A stretch of 64,000 nt of DNA from Acidimicrobiales bacterium. Lineage in GTDB: Bacteria > Actinomycetota > Acidimicrobiia > Acidimicrobiales > Aldehydirespiratoraceae. Shown piece after piece: positions 8,947 to 17,339 of the stretch. How positions within the stretch are numbered: the first letter of the stretch is position 1; every line of letters starts with the position of its first letter. The notes below the pieces were generated by a model. The model saw nothing but the letters and a program-made list of their open reading frames with translations. It searched no databases and was not told the DNA's origin. The stretch covers positions 51,901-115,900 of the forward strand of contig JAJCXY010000038.1 of NCBI GenBank assembly GCA_029263215.1, given 5' to 3'. Made by a program: the position numbers and the translations under genes.

Positions 8947-9944
8947 CCAGATACGCCGACGCCGGCGTCGATATCAACGCGGGCAACCGCACCGTGAAGC
9001 TGTTGGCCGAAGCGGTGAAGTCGACCAACACGCCCTCGGTCCTGTCCGAGGTCGGTGCGTTCGGCGGCCTCTTCTCGGCCGATTCGTTGGGTCCCGGCAC
9101 CGTGCTCGTTGCTTCCACCGACGGTGTGGGCACCAAGGTCGAGCTGGCGGCGCGCCATGGTGGGTGGCAGGGAGTCGGTCACGACCTGGTCAACCATTGT
9201 GTTGACGACATCTTGGTACAGGGTGCTCGGCCTCTGTTCTTCCTCGACTACATCGCCACGGCCAAGCTTGTGCCCGAGATCGTGGCTGAGATAGTCATCG
9301 GTATGGCCGCCGCATGCCGAGCGGTCGGCTGCGCCCTCCTCGGCGGAGAAACCGCGGAGATGCCCGGCGTCTACACCGAAGGGTCGGTCGACATCGCGGG
9401 CACGATCGTCGGCTCTGTCCGGCGCGATGAGTTGTGGCCTCGCACCGAGGCGCTGAGCGCGGGCGACGTGCTAGTGGGGATGCCGAGTGTGAGCCCCCAC
9501 ACCAACGGCTACTCCCTGATCCGGCTCATGCTCGAGACCAACGATCCCACCGACGAGATGCTCGAGTGGCTCCTCACCCCTCACAAGTCGTATATCGCCG
9601 ACATTGATCGTCTCGTCACGGCCGGTGTCGAGCCGAAGGCCCTGGCACACATCACCGGCGGTGGGTTCCTGGAAAACGTTCCGCGCGTGCTTCCCCATCA
9701 CCTGGGCGCCCACTTCGAGCTTGGGTCGTGGACGATGCCCGACGGGTTCCGCCAACTCGTGGATTGGGGCGACATCGCCGACGCCGAAGCCTTCCGCACC
9801 TGGAACATGGGCATCGGGCTGGTTGTGGCCGTTGCTCCCAGCGACGCCGAGGAGGTCGCCCGGCTGGGATACCCGGTCGTGGGTACCCTCGAATCTGTTG
9901 CCCGAGGTGATGCACGCGTGGTGCTCGACGGGCAGTGGCGGTGA
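8943..9944 (+). CDS. purM: AIR synthetase (phosphoribosylformylglycinamidine cyclo-ligase)
   Basis: Closes the imidazole ring of FGAM in an ATP-dependent step. The 333-aa protein begins TRYADAGVDINAGNR and carries STDGVGTKVELA, GHDLVNHCVDDILVQGA, LLGGETAEMPGVY and HITGGGFLENVPR, the PurM signatures in order. ATGA overlap with purD. It is structurally related to PurL and sits between purD and purN. Confidence 0.96.
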   Translation: MTRYADAGVDINAGNRTVKLLAEAVKSTNTPSVLSEVGAFGGLFSADSLGPGTVLVASTDGVGTKVELAARHGGWQGVGHDLVNHCVDDILVQGARPLFFLDYIATAKLVPEIVAEIVIGMAAACRAVGCALLGGETAEMPGVYTEGSVDIAGTIVGSVRRDELWPRTEALSAGDVLVGMPSVSPHTNGYSLIRLMLETNDPTDEMLEWLLTPHKSYIADIDRLVTAGVEPKALAHITGGGFLENVPRVLPHHLGAHFELGSWTMPDGFRQLVDWGDIADAEAFRTWNMGIGLVVAVAPSDAEEVARLGYPVVGTLESVARGDARVVLDGQWR

Positions 9945-10552
9945 CGGCCCGGCTGGTTGTGTTGGCTTCGGGTTCCGGATCCAATCTCCAAGCCGTGCTC
10001 GAAGCGTGCGATGACGGACGCATTGATGGATCTGTCGTGCTTGTCGTGATCAATCGTCGCACCGCCTACGCGGGGGTCAGGGCGCGCAGCGCAGGCGTTC
10101 CGGTTCAGTTCCGACCGTTGGGCCCGTATCGCGACACCATCGCCGATCAGCGCGCGGCACGAGAGGCCTACGATGCCGACCTGGCCGAACTCATGCGGGT
10201 AGCCAATCCTGATCTCGTACTTCAGTGCGGCTGGATGCACCTGTTCTCGAGTTCGTTCCTCCAACGAACTCCCGGCCGCGTCATCAACATTCATCCCGCC
10301 CTTCCCGGCGAATTCCCTGGAGCAACCGCGATCGACGATGCGTGGGCCGCTCACCTTGCCGGTCGGCTCGACCGCACCGGGGTGATGGTGCACCTCGTGC
10401 CCGATGAAGGCATCGACGACGGCCCCGTGCTCGCCACGAGCGAGGTACCGATCCTGGCCGACGACACGAGAGAAACGCTCGAGGAACGCATCCATGGGGT
10501 CGAGCACAATCTGCTGGTGGCGACGGTCGGCGACCTTCTGGAGGCTTCATGA
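9941..10552 (+). CDS. purN: GAR formyltransferase
   Basis: Transfers formyl from 10-formyl-THF to GAR. The 203-aa product has LASGSGSNLQA at the phosphate-binding loop, VINIHPALPGEFPG carrying the catalytic Asn and His, and GVMVHLVPDEGIDDGPVL carrying the catalytic Asp. Two GTG starts are possible, 9935 and 9941; 9941 gives a GTGA overlap with purM and CGACGGG at about 7 nt, so it is preferred. The stop overlaps menA (ATGA). Confidence 0.93.
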   Translation: MTARLVVLASGSGSNLQAVLEACDDGRIDGSVVLVVINRRTAYAGVRARSAGVPVQFRPLGPYRDTIADQRAAREAYDADLAELMRVANPDLVLQCGWMHLFSSSFLQRTPGRVINIHPALPGEFPGATAIDDAWAAHLAGRLDRTGVMVHLVPDEGIDDGPVLATSEVPILADDTRETLEERIHGVEHNLLVATVGDLLEAS

Positions 10553-11448
10553 CCCAGCCGAGCGCGCCCGCGGGGGTTCGTCTCTGGGTTGCCGGAGCCA
10601 GGCCCCGCACCCTGCCCGCGGCGATCGTGCCGGTGGCAGTGGGCGCCGGTGCTGCGGTGGGCCAGGGGGTCGACACCGCGTGGTGGAGGGCGGTGGCGGC
10701 CCTGATCGTCGCCCTGACGCTCCAGGTGGGTGTCAACTACGCCAACGACTACTCCGACGGCATCAGGGGCACCGATGGAGCCCGACGCGTCGGGCCTGTC
10801 CGCCTGGTGGGATCAGGTCTGGCGGCGCCCTCGTCGGTGAAGCGGGCCGCCACACTGGCTTTCCTGCTTGCCGGTGCAGTCGGAGCGATGCTCGCCTTGG
10901 TGGTGGGGCCAGAATTGTTCGTGGTGGGGGCTGCGTCGCTCTTGGCGGGCTGGACCTACACCGGTGGCCCCCGCCCTTACGGCTACCTGGGGTTGGGTGA
11001 GGTCTTCGTCTTCATCTTTTTCGGCCTGGTGGCGACGGTTGGCACGACCTATGTGCTGCTCGAGCAGGTCGACGCGGTGTCGCTCGCGTGCAGCGTGACG
11101 GTGGGGCTCTGGGCCACGGCGCTGCTGGTGGTCAACAACCTGCGAGACATCCCCGGCGACACCGAGGTGGGTAAGAACACCCTCGCGGTTCGGTTGGGCG
11201 ACAAGCGCACCCGCATCGTCTACGTGGTGATGCAAGAAGCCGCTTTGCTGGTGGCCATCATGGTCACCATCTTGTCTGGCCGGGCTGCGGCTGCCTCGGT
11301 GCTGAGCCTGCCGTTGGTGGTATCGGCGATCCGGTCGGTGGCCAAGGGTGCGAGCGGCGCCGACCTGATCCCCGTGCTCGGCATCACCGGACGCGTCCAA
11401 CTGATAGGCGGGTTGGCGATGGCGGCCGGGCTGGCCCTGACGGGCTGA
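10549..11448 (+). CDS. menA: 1,4-dihydroxy-2-naphthoate polyprenyltransferase
   Basis: UbiA-family membrane prenyltransferase that attaches the isoprenoid tail to DHNA in menaquinone synthesis. The 299-aa protein opens with WVAGARPRTLPAAIVPV and has the first Asp-rich motif NDYSDGIRGTD at 66-76, LRDIPGDTEVGKNTLAVRLG as the second, and about eight hydrophobic segments. It ends the purine operon through a 4-bp overlap with purN; the functional link to purines is unclear. menG, the next-but-one menaquinone step, lies 2 kb away on the other strand. Confidence 0.94.
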   Translation: MTQPSAPAGVRLWVAGARPRTLPAAIVPVAVGAGAAVGQGVDTAWWRAVAALIVALTLQVGVNYANDYSDGIRGTDGARRVGPVRLVGSGLAAPSSVKRAATLAFLLAGAVGAMLALVVGPELFVVGAASLLAGWTYTGGPRPYGYLGLGEVFVFIFFGLVATVGTTYVLLEQVDAVSLACSVTVGLWATALLVVNNLRDIPGDTEVGKNTLAVRLGDKRTRIVYVVMQEAALLVAIMVTILSGRAAAASVLSLPLVVSAIRSVAKGASGADLIPVLGITGRVQLIGGLAMAAGLALTG

Positions 11449-11799
11449 TCAGAGGCTTTCGGTGAGCTCGATCTGATTGCCCGCCGGATCACAAAGGAAA
11501 GCCTGCCGACATACGCCCTCAATGGTGTTGAGTCGGTCGATTTCCACGCCTCTATCGGCGAGCATGACCAGGGCGGCATCGAGATCGTCGACAGCCAGTG
11601 AGAAGTGTTGACCGAGGGCGGGAGGCGACGGAAGTTCGAGGAGATGGAGCTGCTGCGGCCCCACCTGTAGCCACAGGCCGCCCACACTCAACTCAGGACG
11701 CTCGATCTCGGTGAGTTCCAGTGCATCGACGTAGAACCGGCGGCATGCCTCCAGATCGTCGACATTGACCGACACATGGTGCACGCCCTTGCTGATCAT
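11449..11799 (-). CDS. VOC-superfamily (glyoxalase-like) protein
   Basis: A 116-aa single-module vicinal-oxygen-chelate protein. HHVSVNVDDLEACRRFYVDALEL opens the first beta-alpha-beta-beta-beta unit, and FSLAVDDLDAALVMLADRGVEI opens the second, which ends DPAGNQIEL. Metal ligands are plausible at HHV near the N terminus, at H in the central QHFSLAV, and at the C-terminal Glu. The substrate cannot be predicted; relatives include methylmalonyl-CoA epimerase, glyoxalase I and resistance proteins. Its stop abuts the menA stop with no gap. TAGAGT lies 8 nt before the ATG. Confidence 0.8.
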   Translation of the reverse strand: MISKGVHHVSVNVDDLEACRRFYVDALELTEIERPELSVGGLWLQVGPQQLHLLELPSPPALGQHFSLAVDDLDAALVMLADRGVEIDRLNTIEGVCRQAFLCDPAGNQIELTESL

Positions 11800-11807
11800 G
11801 CGATGGG

Positions 11808-11813
11808 ACTCTA
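11808..11813 (-). promoter_or_regulatory. Putative -10 box for the VOC gene
   Basis: TAGAGT on the minus strand, 8 nt before the ATG at 11799; spacing fits a leaderless transcript. Confidence 0.4.
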
Positions 11814-11828
11814 GCCGGGGTGCTCAGG

Positions 11829-11834
11829 TACCGT
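11829..11834 (+). promoter_or_regulatory. Putative -10 box for the first ppk2
   Basis: TACCGT 6 nt before the ATG at 11841; spacing fits a leaderless transcript. It lies between divergent starts. Confidence 0.45.
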
Positions 11835-11840
11835 GGGACC

Positions 11841-12767
11841 ATGATTACGGACTACGACGACGACGCCGACAAGGAGGACGCACCGGCGGGCAACGCACTT
11901 GCCGATGTTCCCGTGGTATCGGTGGACGTCCCCGAAGACATAGCCGACGTGTTGCGCTCCGATCCCGAACGGGTGCGCAGAGCGCTGCGAGCCCGGCGCC
12001 GGGAACGGGCGCTGAGGTCGTGGCAGGTCGAGTTGTTGAAGCTTCAGTCTCATCTCGAGCGCAACCAGCGAAGGATGATCGTGCTGTTCGAAGGCCGCGA
12101 TGCCGCCGGCAAGGGGGGCACGATCCGTCGCGTCACCCGCTACATGAACGAAAAGCACTACCGGGTCGTGGCCATGGGCAAGCCCACCCAGGACCATCTC
12201 ACCCAGTGGTACTTCCAGCGCTATGTGGCCCAGTTCCCCCACGGAGGGGAGATGGTGCTGTTCGATCGCAGCTGGTACAACCGGGCCATGGTTGAGCCCG
12301 TGTTCGGGTTCTGCACCGACAACGAATACGAGACGTTCATGAAAGGCGTCACCGGCTTCGAGAAAGATCTTGTCCGCAGCGGCACGATTCTGGTGAAGCT
12401 CTACTTCTCGGTGAGCAAGGCCGAACAGGCACGCCGGTTCGAGCGGCGCCACGACGACCCCCTTCGCCAGTGGAAGCTGAGCGAGATCGACGTGCAGGCC
12501 CAGGAACACTGGGACGACTTCACCGAGATGAAGTACCAGATGCTCCGACGCACGAGCACAAACGCGAGTCCTTGGACGATCATTCGGTCCGAAAACAAGC
12601 AGAGAGCCCGCCTCAACGCGATCAAGGTGCTCCTCAACTCCGTCGACTACGAAGACCGCAACCCGTCACTCGACTTCGTGCCCGATCCCGAGATCGTGGT
12701 GCACGGCGCCCAGGAGCAGGTCCTCATGGAAGCCCACCGCATTCGTCACGGTCGATTTGCCGGGTAA
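11841..12767 (+). CDS. ppk2: Polyphosphate kinase 2 family protein, copy 1
   Basis: PPK2 enzymes transfer phosphate between polyphosphate and nucleotides. The 308-aa protein has an acidic N-terminal tail of about 40 residues, then the P-loop kinase core: Walker A FEGRDAAGKGGTI from 83, lid and substrate motif QWYFQRYVAQFPHGGEM, and Walker B FDRSWYNR at 141-148. These are the PPK2 signatures. Copy 1 and the next gene share the same motif order, so they form a tandem duplication. Whether it makes polyP from NTP or phosphorylates NDP/NMP cannot be read from motifs alone. A start upstream at 11820 is possible but unsupported; TACCGT at 6 nt supports 11841. Confidence 0.92.
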   Translation: MITDYDDDADKEDAPAGNALADVPVVSVDVPEDIADVLRSDPERVRRALRARRRERALRSWQVELLKLQSHLERNQRRMIVLFEGRDAAGKGGTIRRVTRYMNEKHYRVVAMGKPTQDHLTQWYFQRYVAQFPHGGEMVLFDRSWYNRAMVEPVFGFCTDNEYETFMKGVTGFEKDLVRSGTILVKLYFSVSKAEQARRFERRHDDPLRQWKLSEIDVQAQEHWDDFTEMKYQMLRRTSTNASPWTIIRSENKQRARLNAIKVLLNSVDYEDRNPSLDFVPDPEIVVHGAQEQVLMEAHRIRHGRFAG

Positions 12768-12799
12768 TCGCCCGACATCGACTCGAAAGGAAGACCGGG

Positions 12800-13579
12800 A
12801 TGATAGAGAAGCTCCCAAAGAAGGTCTATGAAGCCGAGCTGGCCCGCCTCCAGCGCGAGCTGGTGAAGATGCAGGCCTGGATCGAGACCGAGAAGCTGAA
12901 GGTCTGTGTTCTGTTCGAGGGCCGAGACGCCGCCGGAAAGGGCGGCACGATCAAGCGGATCGCCGAACGCACCAACCCCCGAACCGTGCGCATCGTGGCC
13001 TTGGGCACACCCACCGAGCGCGAGCGAAGCCAGTGGTATTTCCAGCGCTACGTTCCGCACCTGCCGGCCGGAGGGGAGATGGTGCTGTTCGACCGGAGCT
13101 GGTACAACCGCGCTGGAGTCGAGCAGGTGATGGGGTTCTGCACCCAGGACGAATACGAGGAATTCCTTCGCTCCACGTCGGAGTTCGAGAACATGCTCCT
13201 CCGCTCGGGGATCGTCTTGATCAAGTACTGGTTCTCGGTGAGCGACGACGAACAGGAGCGCCGCTTCAAGAGCAGGATCAACAATCCCGAAAAACGCTGG
13301 AAGCTCTCACCCATGGATCTCGAGTCGAGAGCGAGATGGCTCGACTACTCCCGCGCCAAGGACAGGATGTTTCACCACACCGACACGAAGCTGTCGCCCT
13401 GGTGGGTGGTCGATGCCGACGACAAGAAGAGAGCGCGGCTCAATTGCATCAGCCACCTGCTGTCGAAGATCCCCTACGAGGACACCACCTCCTCGCCGAT
13501 CGAGCTGCCGGATCGCCAAGCAGGTGAGTATCTGAGGCCACCGATCGAGGAACAGTCGATGGTGCCCGACTTGTTCTGA
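12800..13579 (+). CDS. ppk2: Polyphosphate kinase 2 family protein, copy 2
   Basis: Second PPK2, 259 aa, without the acidic N-terminal tail of copy 1. Walker A FEGRDAAGKGGTI is at 39-51, followed by QWYFQRYVPHLPAGGEM and Walker B FDRSWYNR at 97-104; the C terminus has KLSPWWVVDADDKKRARLN. GAAAGGAAG lies about 7 nt before the ATG, and an upstream extension of the frame would run into copy 1. The lid residues differ from copy 1 (NPRTVRIVALGTPTERERS versus EKHYRVVAMGKPTQDHLT), so the two may have different nucleotide specificity or form a hetero-oligomer (inference). The gap to copy 1 is 32 bp. Confidence 0.92.
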   Translation: MIEKLPKKVYEAELARLQRELVKMQAWIETEKLKVCVLFEGRDAAGKGGTIKRIAERTNPRTVRIVALGTPTERERSQWYFQRYVPHLPAGGEMVLFDRSWYNRAGVEQVMGFCTQDEYEEFLRSTSEFENMLLRSGIVLIKYWFSVSDDEQERRFKSRINNPEKRWKLSPMDLESRARWLDYSRAKDRMFHHTDTKLSPWWVVDADDKKRARLNCISHLLSKIPYEDTTSSPIELPDRQAGEYLRPPIEEQSMVPDLF

Positions 13580-13583
13580 GCCG

Positions 13584-14309
13584 CTACTGGCGAGTGGCGG
13601 TGATGAGCTGGGCTCCGGTGAACACCTTGCGTTCGAGATCGGTGAAGCCGGCCTGCTGTAGTCGGTTCTGCATCTCCGGCCATCCGGGCAGGTAGGCCAT
13701 CGACTTCGGCAGATAGCGGTAGGCCCGCCCCTCGCTGAAGAGGCCACCTATCAGGGGCACCACCCGGTTGAAGTAGAAGCCGTGGCCCCAGGCCAGCACG
13801 GCATTTTCGGGTTCGGCCGCGTCGAGCAAGGCGACCCGGCCACCGGGGCGCACCACCCGGGCCACCTCGTCGAAAAAGCCGGGGAGCTCCACCAGGTTGC
13901 GCAGCGCGAAGCCGCAGGTTGCGGCGTCGACGCTTGCGTCGGGCAGAGGCATCTGGAGGATGTCGGCGTGCACGAGGGGGGCATCGGTTCGGGCCGCGGC
14001 AAGCATGCCCATCGACAGGTCGAGGCCGATCGGTACCATCCCGCGTTTATGCAGCTCGCGACAGAAGTCGCCGGTGCCACACGCGAGGTCGACCACCACC
14101 GATCCTCCGAGAGTGGAGAGCTCTCGCAGCGCGGCCTTGCGCCAGCGCACATCGAGGCCGAAGGTCATGATCCGGTTGACGAGGTCGTAGCGAGGAGCGA
14201 TCGAATCGAACAGGGAGCGCACCTGATGGCGCTTCTCGTCGCCGCTGGGAAGATGATCGGGGTCGAGGCTCACTCCCTCGGTGAGGATCGGCGAATCGCC
14301 GTCGGTCAC
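13584..14309 (-). CDS. menG: Demethylmenaquinone methyltransferase (UbiE/MenG family)
   Basis: SAM-dependent C-methyltransferase for the last step of menaquinone synthesis. The 241-aa protein has the family signatures FDSIAPRYDLVNRIMTFGLDVRWR, the SAM motif VVDLACGTGDFC, LDLSMGMLAAA, and the UbiE-type ATCGFALRNLVELPGFFDEVARVVRPGG. The GTG start at 14309 overlaps the upstream gene's stop in GTGA and gives a normal length; the frame remains open further upstream. It is convergent with ppk2 (4-bp gap). menA is nearby on the plus strand. Confidence 0.93.
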   Translation of the reverse strand: MTDGDSPILTEGVSLDPDHLPSGDEKRHQVRSLFDSIAPRYDLVNRIMTFGLDVRWRKAALRELSTLGGSVVVDLACGTGDFCRELHKRGMVPIGLDLSMGMLAAARTDAPLVHADILQMPLPDASVDAATCGFALRNLVELPGFFDEVARVVRPGGRVALLDAAEPENAVLAWGHGFYFNRVVPLIGGLFSEGRAYRYLPKSMAYLPGWPEMQNRLQQAGFTDLERKVFTGAQLITATRQ

Positions 14310-14707
14310 CGGAACCAGACCTTCTGGTACTCCTTGCTCATCGGGTGGAGCAGCAAGGCCACCAGTGCGATGTCGAACATCAGGCCGATGGGGTCTCTCA
14401 ACAAGAAGTCGGAATTTCCGCGGAAGAGGTAGAGCACCGACACCACGATCGGCGCGAGGGCGGCAGCCACGCCGAGTTGGTAACCCCACTTCTTCTCGTT
14501 GGCGATTCCGTAGGCACCGGCGATCATGCCGACCGTGAGCAGTAGGATCCAGATCACAGCCAGGAAGCGTGAGCCGAAGAGCACCACGTCGCCGATCGAA
14601 AACAAGGCTCCGAACAGGATCGCCAAGGCCCCGCGGAAGTACATGAGGATTTGGGCCATGTAGAGGGTCTGGGGCTGGCGGGGGTTCACCCAGATCTGAT
14701 CAGTCAT
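14306..14707 (-). CDS. Small integral membrane protein, unknown function
   Basis: A 133-aa protein with four hydrophobic segments: roughly residues 24-42, 46-66, 74-94 and 106-122. The short polar N terminus MTDQIWVNPRQPQTL carries no signal-peptide cleavage motif, and there are no recognisable catalytic motifs. It overlaps menG by 4 bp and is probably co-transcribed with it, so a link to the quinone or respiratory membrane is possible but not shown. I do not recognise the family beyond a conserved actinobacterial small membrane protein. Confidence 0.7.
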   Translation of the reverse strand: MTDQIWVNPRQPQTLYMAQILMYFRGALAILFGALFSIGDVVLFGSRFLAVIWILLLTVGMIAGAYGIANEKKWGYQLGVAAALAPIVVSVLYLFRGNSDFLLRDPIGLMFDIALVALLLHPMSKEYQKVWFR

Positions 14708-14761
14708 GGCTACCAGTATGGAGGGAAGATGGCTCCTTTGGGCCCGACGCCACTCTGGATT

Positions 14762-15835
14762 TCAACGCCGGCGCGGAGGATCGACGATCTGGCGATTGGC
14801 TCGGAGCTGACCGCAGGCCGCGTCTATCTCTGTGCCTCGTGTGCGTCGAACGGTGGCATTCGCGCCGAGATCGGTGAGTTCGTCGCGGAACCCATAGACG
14901 CGGGGGAGTGGTGTACCCCTGGTGGGGTAGCCGGGGGTGGGGTTGAGGGGAATCAGATTGACGTGGGCCCGGAGGCGGCGGCTGAGACGAGCCAGGCGCT
15001 CGGCATCAACGGAGCGATCATTGACGCCATCGATGAGAGCCCACTCAAACGAGAGGCGCCGGTTCTTGGCTGCGAGATAGCGCTCACAAGCTTGCGCCAG
15101 GTCTTCCAGGGGGTAACGCGCGTTGATGGGCACAAGCTCGTTGCGGAGCTCGTCGTCGGCCGCGTGGAGGGAGATCGCGAGATTGACCGGTAGCGACTCC
15201 TCGGCCAGGCGTTCGATGCCGGGGATGAGTCCGACAGTGGAGATCGTGATGTGGCGAGCACCGATGCCGATGTCGGTGTTGATTCGCTCGACCGCGGCCC
15301 AGGTGCGGTCGTAGTTGGCGAAGGGCTCGCCCATCCCCATGAACACGATGTTGGACACGCGCCGCGGCGCGGAAGTGTGGCGGGCCCGGATGACCTGTTC
15401 GACGATCTCGCCCACCGAGAGGTGCCGATCGAACCCGCCCTGACCGGTGGCACAGAACCCGCAAGCCATGGCACAGCCGGCCTGCGAAGACACACACACC
15501 GTGGTGCGTTCGGCGTAGTGCATGAGCACGGTTTCGATGTGATGCCCATCGTGAAGTCGCCACAGCCACTTCACCGTGTCGCCGTTGTCGCTGATCGACT
15601 CGTGTTCGGGGGTGAGACCCGATGGCAGCGCTTCTCGAAGTCGGGTTCGGAGCGCCTTCGAGACGTTGGTGAGGTCGTCGATGTCGTCGCCTCTTTGGTG
15701 TAGCCCTTCCCAAACCTGATCGAGGCGGTAACGAGGTTCACCCGCGAGCAGGTCGGCGAGCTCTGCCCGAGTGGGGTCGTAGCGAAGCACCGGCGCGTCG
15801 CGATGAGACACTCCGGCCACTGTGAATTCGTTCAT
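14762..15835 (-). CDS. rlmN: 23S rRNA (adenine2503-C2)/tRNA A37 methyltransferase RlmN
   Basis: Radical-SAM enzyme that methylates A2503 of 23S rRNA. The 357 aa contain the cluster-binding CAMACGFC (Cys121, 125, 128), MGMGEPFANYD, ITISTVGLIPGI, ISLHAADDELRNELVPIN and the C-terminal GTEIDAACGQLR, whose Cys (about 343) would be the methyl-carrying cysteine. ATG at 15835 is chosen because it overlaps mshD in ATGA and gives family length; the frame is open upstream inside mshD. Confidence 0.95.
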   Translation of the reverse strand: MNEFTVAGVSHRDAPVLRYDPTRAELADLLAGEPRYRLDQVWEGLHQRGDDIDDLTNVSKALRTRLREALPSGLTPEHESISDNGDTVKWLWRLHDGHHIETVLMHYAERTTVCVSSQAGCAMACGFCATGQGGFDRHLSVGEIVEQVIRARHTSAPRRVSNIVFMGMGEPFANYDRTWAAVERINTDIGIGARHITISTVGLIPGIERLAEESLPVNLAISLHAADDELRNELVPINARYPLEDLAQACERYLAAKNRRLSFEWALIDGVNDRSVDAERLARLSRRLRAHVNLIPLNPTPGYPTRGTPLPRVYGFRDELTDLGANATVRRTRGTEIDAACGQLRANRQIVDPPRRR

Positions 15836-16524
15836 GATGGGCCTCGGCGGTAAGCGCGGTCGATGTGATGGCGGGTAAACCCGATCGTCGCATAGGTGGC
15901 ATTGGCGGCATCGTTGTCGGACTCGACATAGAGCATCGCCTGAGCCAGGCCCTGAGTGGACAGCCATTCGAGTCCAGCGAGGGTCATTGGCTTGCCCAGG
16001 CCACGACCATGGCGGGAGGGATCGATGGCGATCACATAGATCTCGCCCAGCGGGGGTTTGTGGTCGGTGTGGACCTTCGTCCAGCAAAAGCCGACCAGTT
16101 CGCCGCTGTCGTGAAGCAATCGGAAGCCGTCCGGGTCGAACCAGGATTCGGATCGGGTGGCGTCGAACCCATCGCGAGTGAGTCCGCCCTGTTCTGGATG
16201 CCAGTGAAAAGCCCGGTTGTTGACGCTGATGAACTCGTCGGCGTCGTCGGGTCTGAACGCCCGGGTGACGAGCCCGGACGGGGCATTGGGCAGAGGGCAT
16301 CGGAGCTGCCAGAGATCTCGGTAGGCGGTGAAGCCGAGATCCTCGATCACCGCCTCCGCGTCGGGCTCGGTGTCACGCAACCAGAGCTGAACTCGATCCT
16401 CGCGTGGCACACCGTGGAGGAACTCCGACAGTTGGGGTCGGAGGTCGAGGTGGGTCCGGTGCTCGGGAACCACCACCACCCAGCGAAACTCTCCGGAAAG
16501 TGGTCCTTCGACAGTCAGCTGCAC
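15832..16524 (-). CDS. mshD: Mycothiol synthase-like GNAT acetyltransferase
   Basis: MshD acetylates Cys-GlcN-Ins to form mycothiol, the actinobacterial thiol. The C-terminal GNAT half is clear: VNNRAFHWHPEQGGL, a WFDPDGF segment, GFCWTKVHTDHKPPLGEIYVI, the acetyl-CoA loop RHGRGLGKPMT, and MLYVESDNDAANATYATIGF. The N-terminal half is short and weak compared with the usual two-GNAT MshD (about 300 aa), so it may be degenerate. Start choice: GTG at 16524 gives 230 aa and leaves 26 bp to the divergent nth. GTG at 16569 gives 245 aa but would overlap the nth start. It overlaps rlmN by 4 bp. Confidence 0.8.
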   Translation of the reverse strand: MQLTVEGPLSGEFRWVVVVPEHRTHLDLRPQLSEFLHGVPREDRVQLWLRDTEPDAEAVIEDLGFTAYRDLWQLRCPLPNAPSGLVTRAFRPDDADEFISVNNRAFHWHPEQGGLTRDGFDATRSESWFDPDGFRLLHDSGELVGFCWTKVHTDHKPPLGEIYVIAIDPSRHGRGLGKPMTLAGLEWLSTQGLAQAMLYVESDNDAANATYATIGFTRHHIDRAYRRGPS

Positions 16525-16538
16525 CCGTTCAGGGTAGC

Positions 16539-16544
16539 TAGGGT
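16539..16544 (+). promoter_or_regulatory. Putative -10 box for nth
   Basis: TAGGGT 6 nt before the ATG at 16551; spacing fits a leaderless transcript. Confidence 0.45.
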
Positions 16545-16550
16545 CGCGCC

Positions 16551-17192
16551 ATGGCCAAGCCACGTTCACCGAAGGGCCGCGCTCGTGTCACCCACGAACG
16601 CCTGGCCGATGAATACCCCGGGGCCGAATGCGAGCTCGAGCACCGCAACGCGTTCGAGCTCCTGGCGGCGACGATCCTGTCGGCCCAGGCAACCGATGTG
16701 GGGGTCAACAAGGCCACCCCTGGCTTGTTTGCCCGCTTCCCCGACCCGTGGTCGCTGGCCGAAGTCGACCCCGAAGAGGTCGAACCATTCGTGGCCACCA
16801 TCGGCCTGTTCCGCCAGAAATCGAAGAGTCTGGTGGGCATGGCTCAGATGTTGATCGACGACTACGACGGCCAGGTCCCGCACCCGATGAAGGATCTGGT
16901 TCGCCTGCCCGGAGTGGGTCGCAAGACCGCCAATGTGGTGCGCAGCGTGGCCCTCGGCGAACCCGGACTGCCGGTCGACACCCACGTGATTCGATTGTCG
17001 AATCTGCTGGGGATCACCACCGAGACCGATCCGGTGAAGATCGAGAACGAACTCAACCCGATGGTGCCGGCTTCGGAGCGTGGCCATTTCAGCCTCAGGA
17101 TGATTCTGCATGGTCGACGGGTGTGTATCGCTCGACGACCAAGGTGTGACGACTGTGTGCTCAGCGATTTCTGCCCATCGAGCAGGCTCTGA
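16551..17192 (+). CDS. nth: Endonuclease III (DNA glycosylase/AP lyase)
   Basis: Base-excision repair of oxidised pyrimidines. The 213-aa protein has the helix-hairpin-helix LPGVGRKTANVV with catalytic Lys125, PVDTHVIRLSN with catalytic Asp143, and a C-terminal [4Fe-4S] motif with spacing C-x6-C-x2-C-x5-C (Cys192, 199, 202, 208). All catalytic and cluster residues are intact. It is transcribed divergently from mshD with a very short shared region and is followed by the longest gene-free stretch in the window. Confidence 0.95.
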   Translation: MAKPRSPKGRARVTHERLADEYPGAECELEHRNAFELLAATILSAQATDVGVNKATPGLFARFPDPWSLAEVDPEEVEPFVATIGLFRQKSKSLVGMAQMLIDDYDGQVPHPMKDLVRLPGVGRKTANVVRSVALGEPGLPVDTHVIRLSNLLGITTETDPVKIENELNPMVPASERGHFSLRMILHGRRVCIARRPRCDDCVLSDFCPSSRL

Positions 17193-17327
17193 TACGACTC
17201 ATCGGATCGGGGTCGAATGACCCGGAATACATCCTCATACGGGCCGATGGTCACGTTGTGTGGTGGATAACCGACGCAATGTAGAGAAGATCGCCCGAGG
17301 ATGCTGTCGTTGGCCATCGATTCGGGA
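17193..17327. other. Non-coding stretch downstream of nth
   Basis: No convincing gene. A small hairpin GGGTC-GAAT-GACCC (17210-17223) and an inverted pair CATCGG/CCGATG flank part of it, without a T-tract. It is the upstream flank of the candidate small RNA at 17340. Confidence 0.5.
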
Positions 17328-17333
17328 TATATT
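17328..17333 (+). promoter_or_regulatory. Putative -10 box of the candidate small RNA
   Basis: TATATT, an unusually AT-rich hexamer for this DNA, placed so that transcription would start at about 17340, immediately before the first hairpin. I see no convincing -35 hexamer at 16-18 bp. Confidence 0.45.
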
Positions 17334-17339
17334 GCGGGC

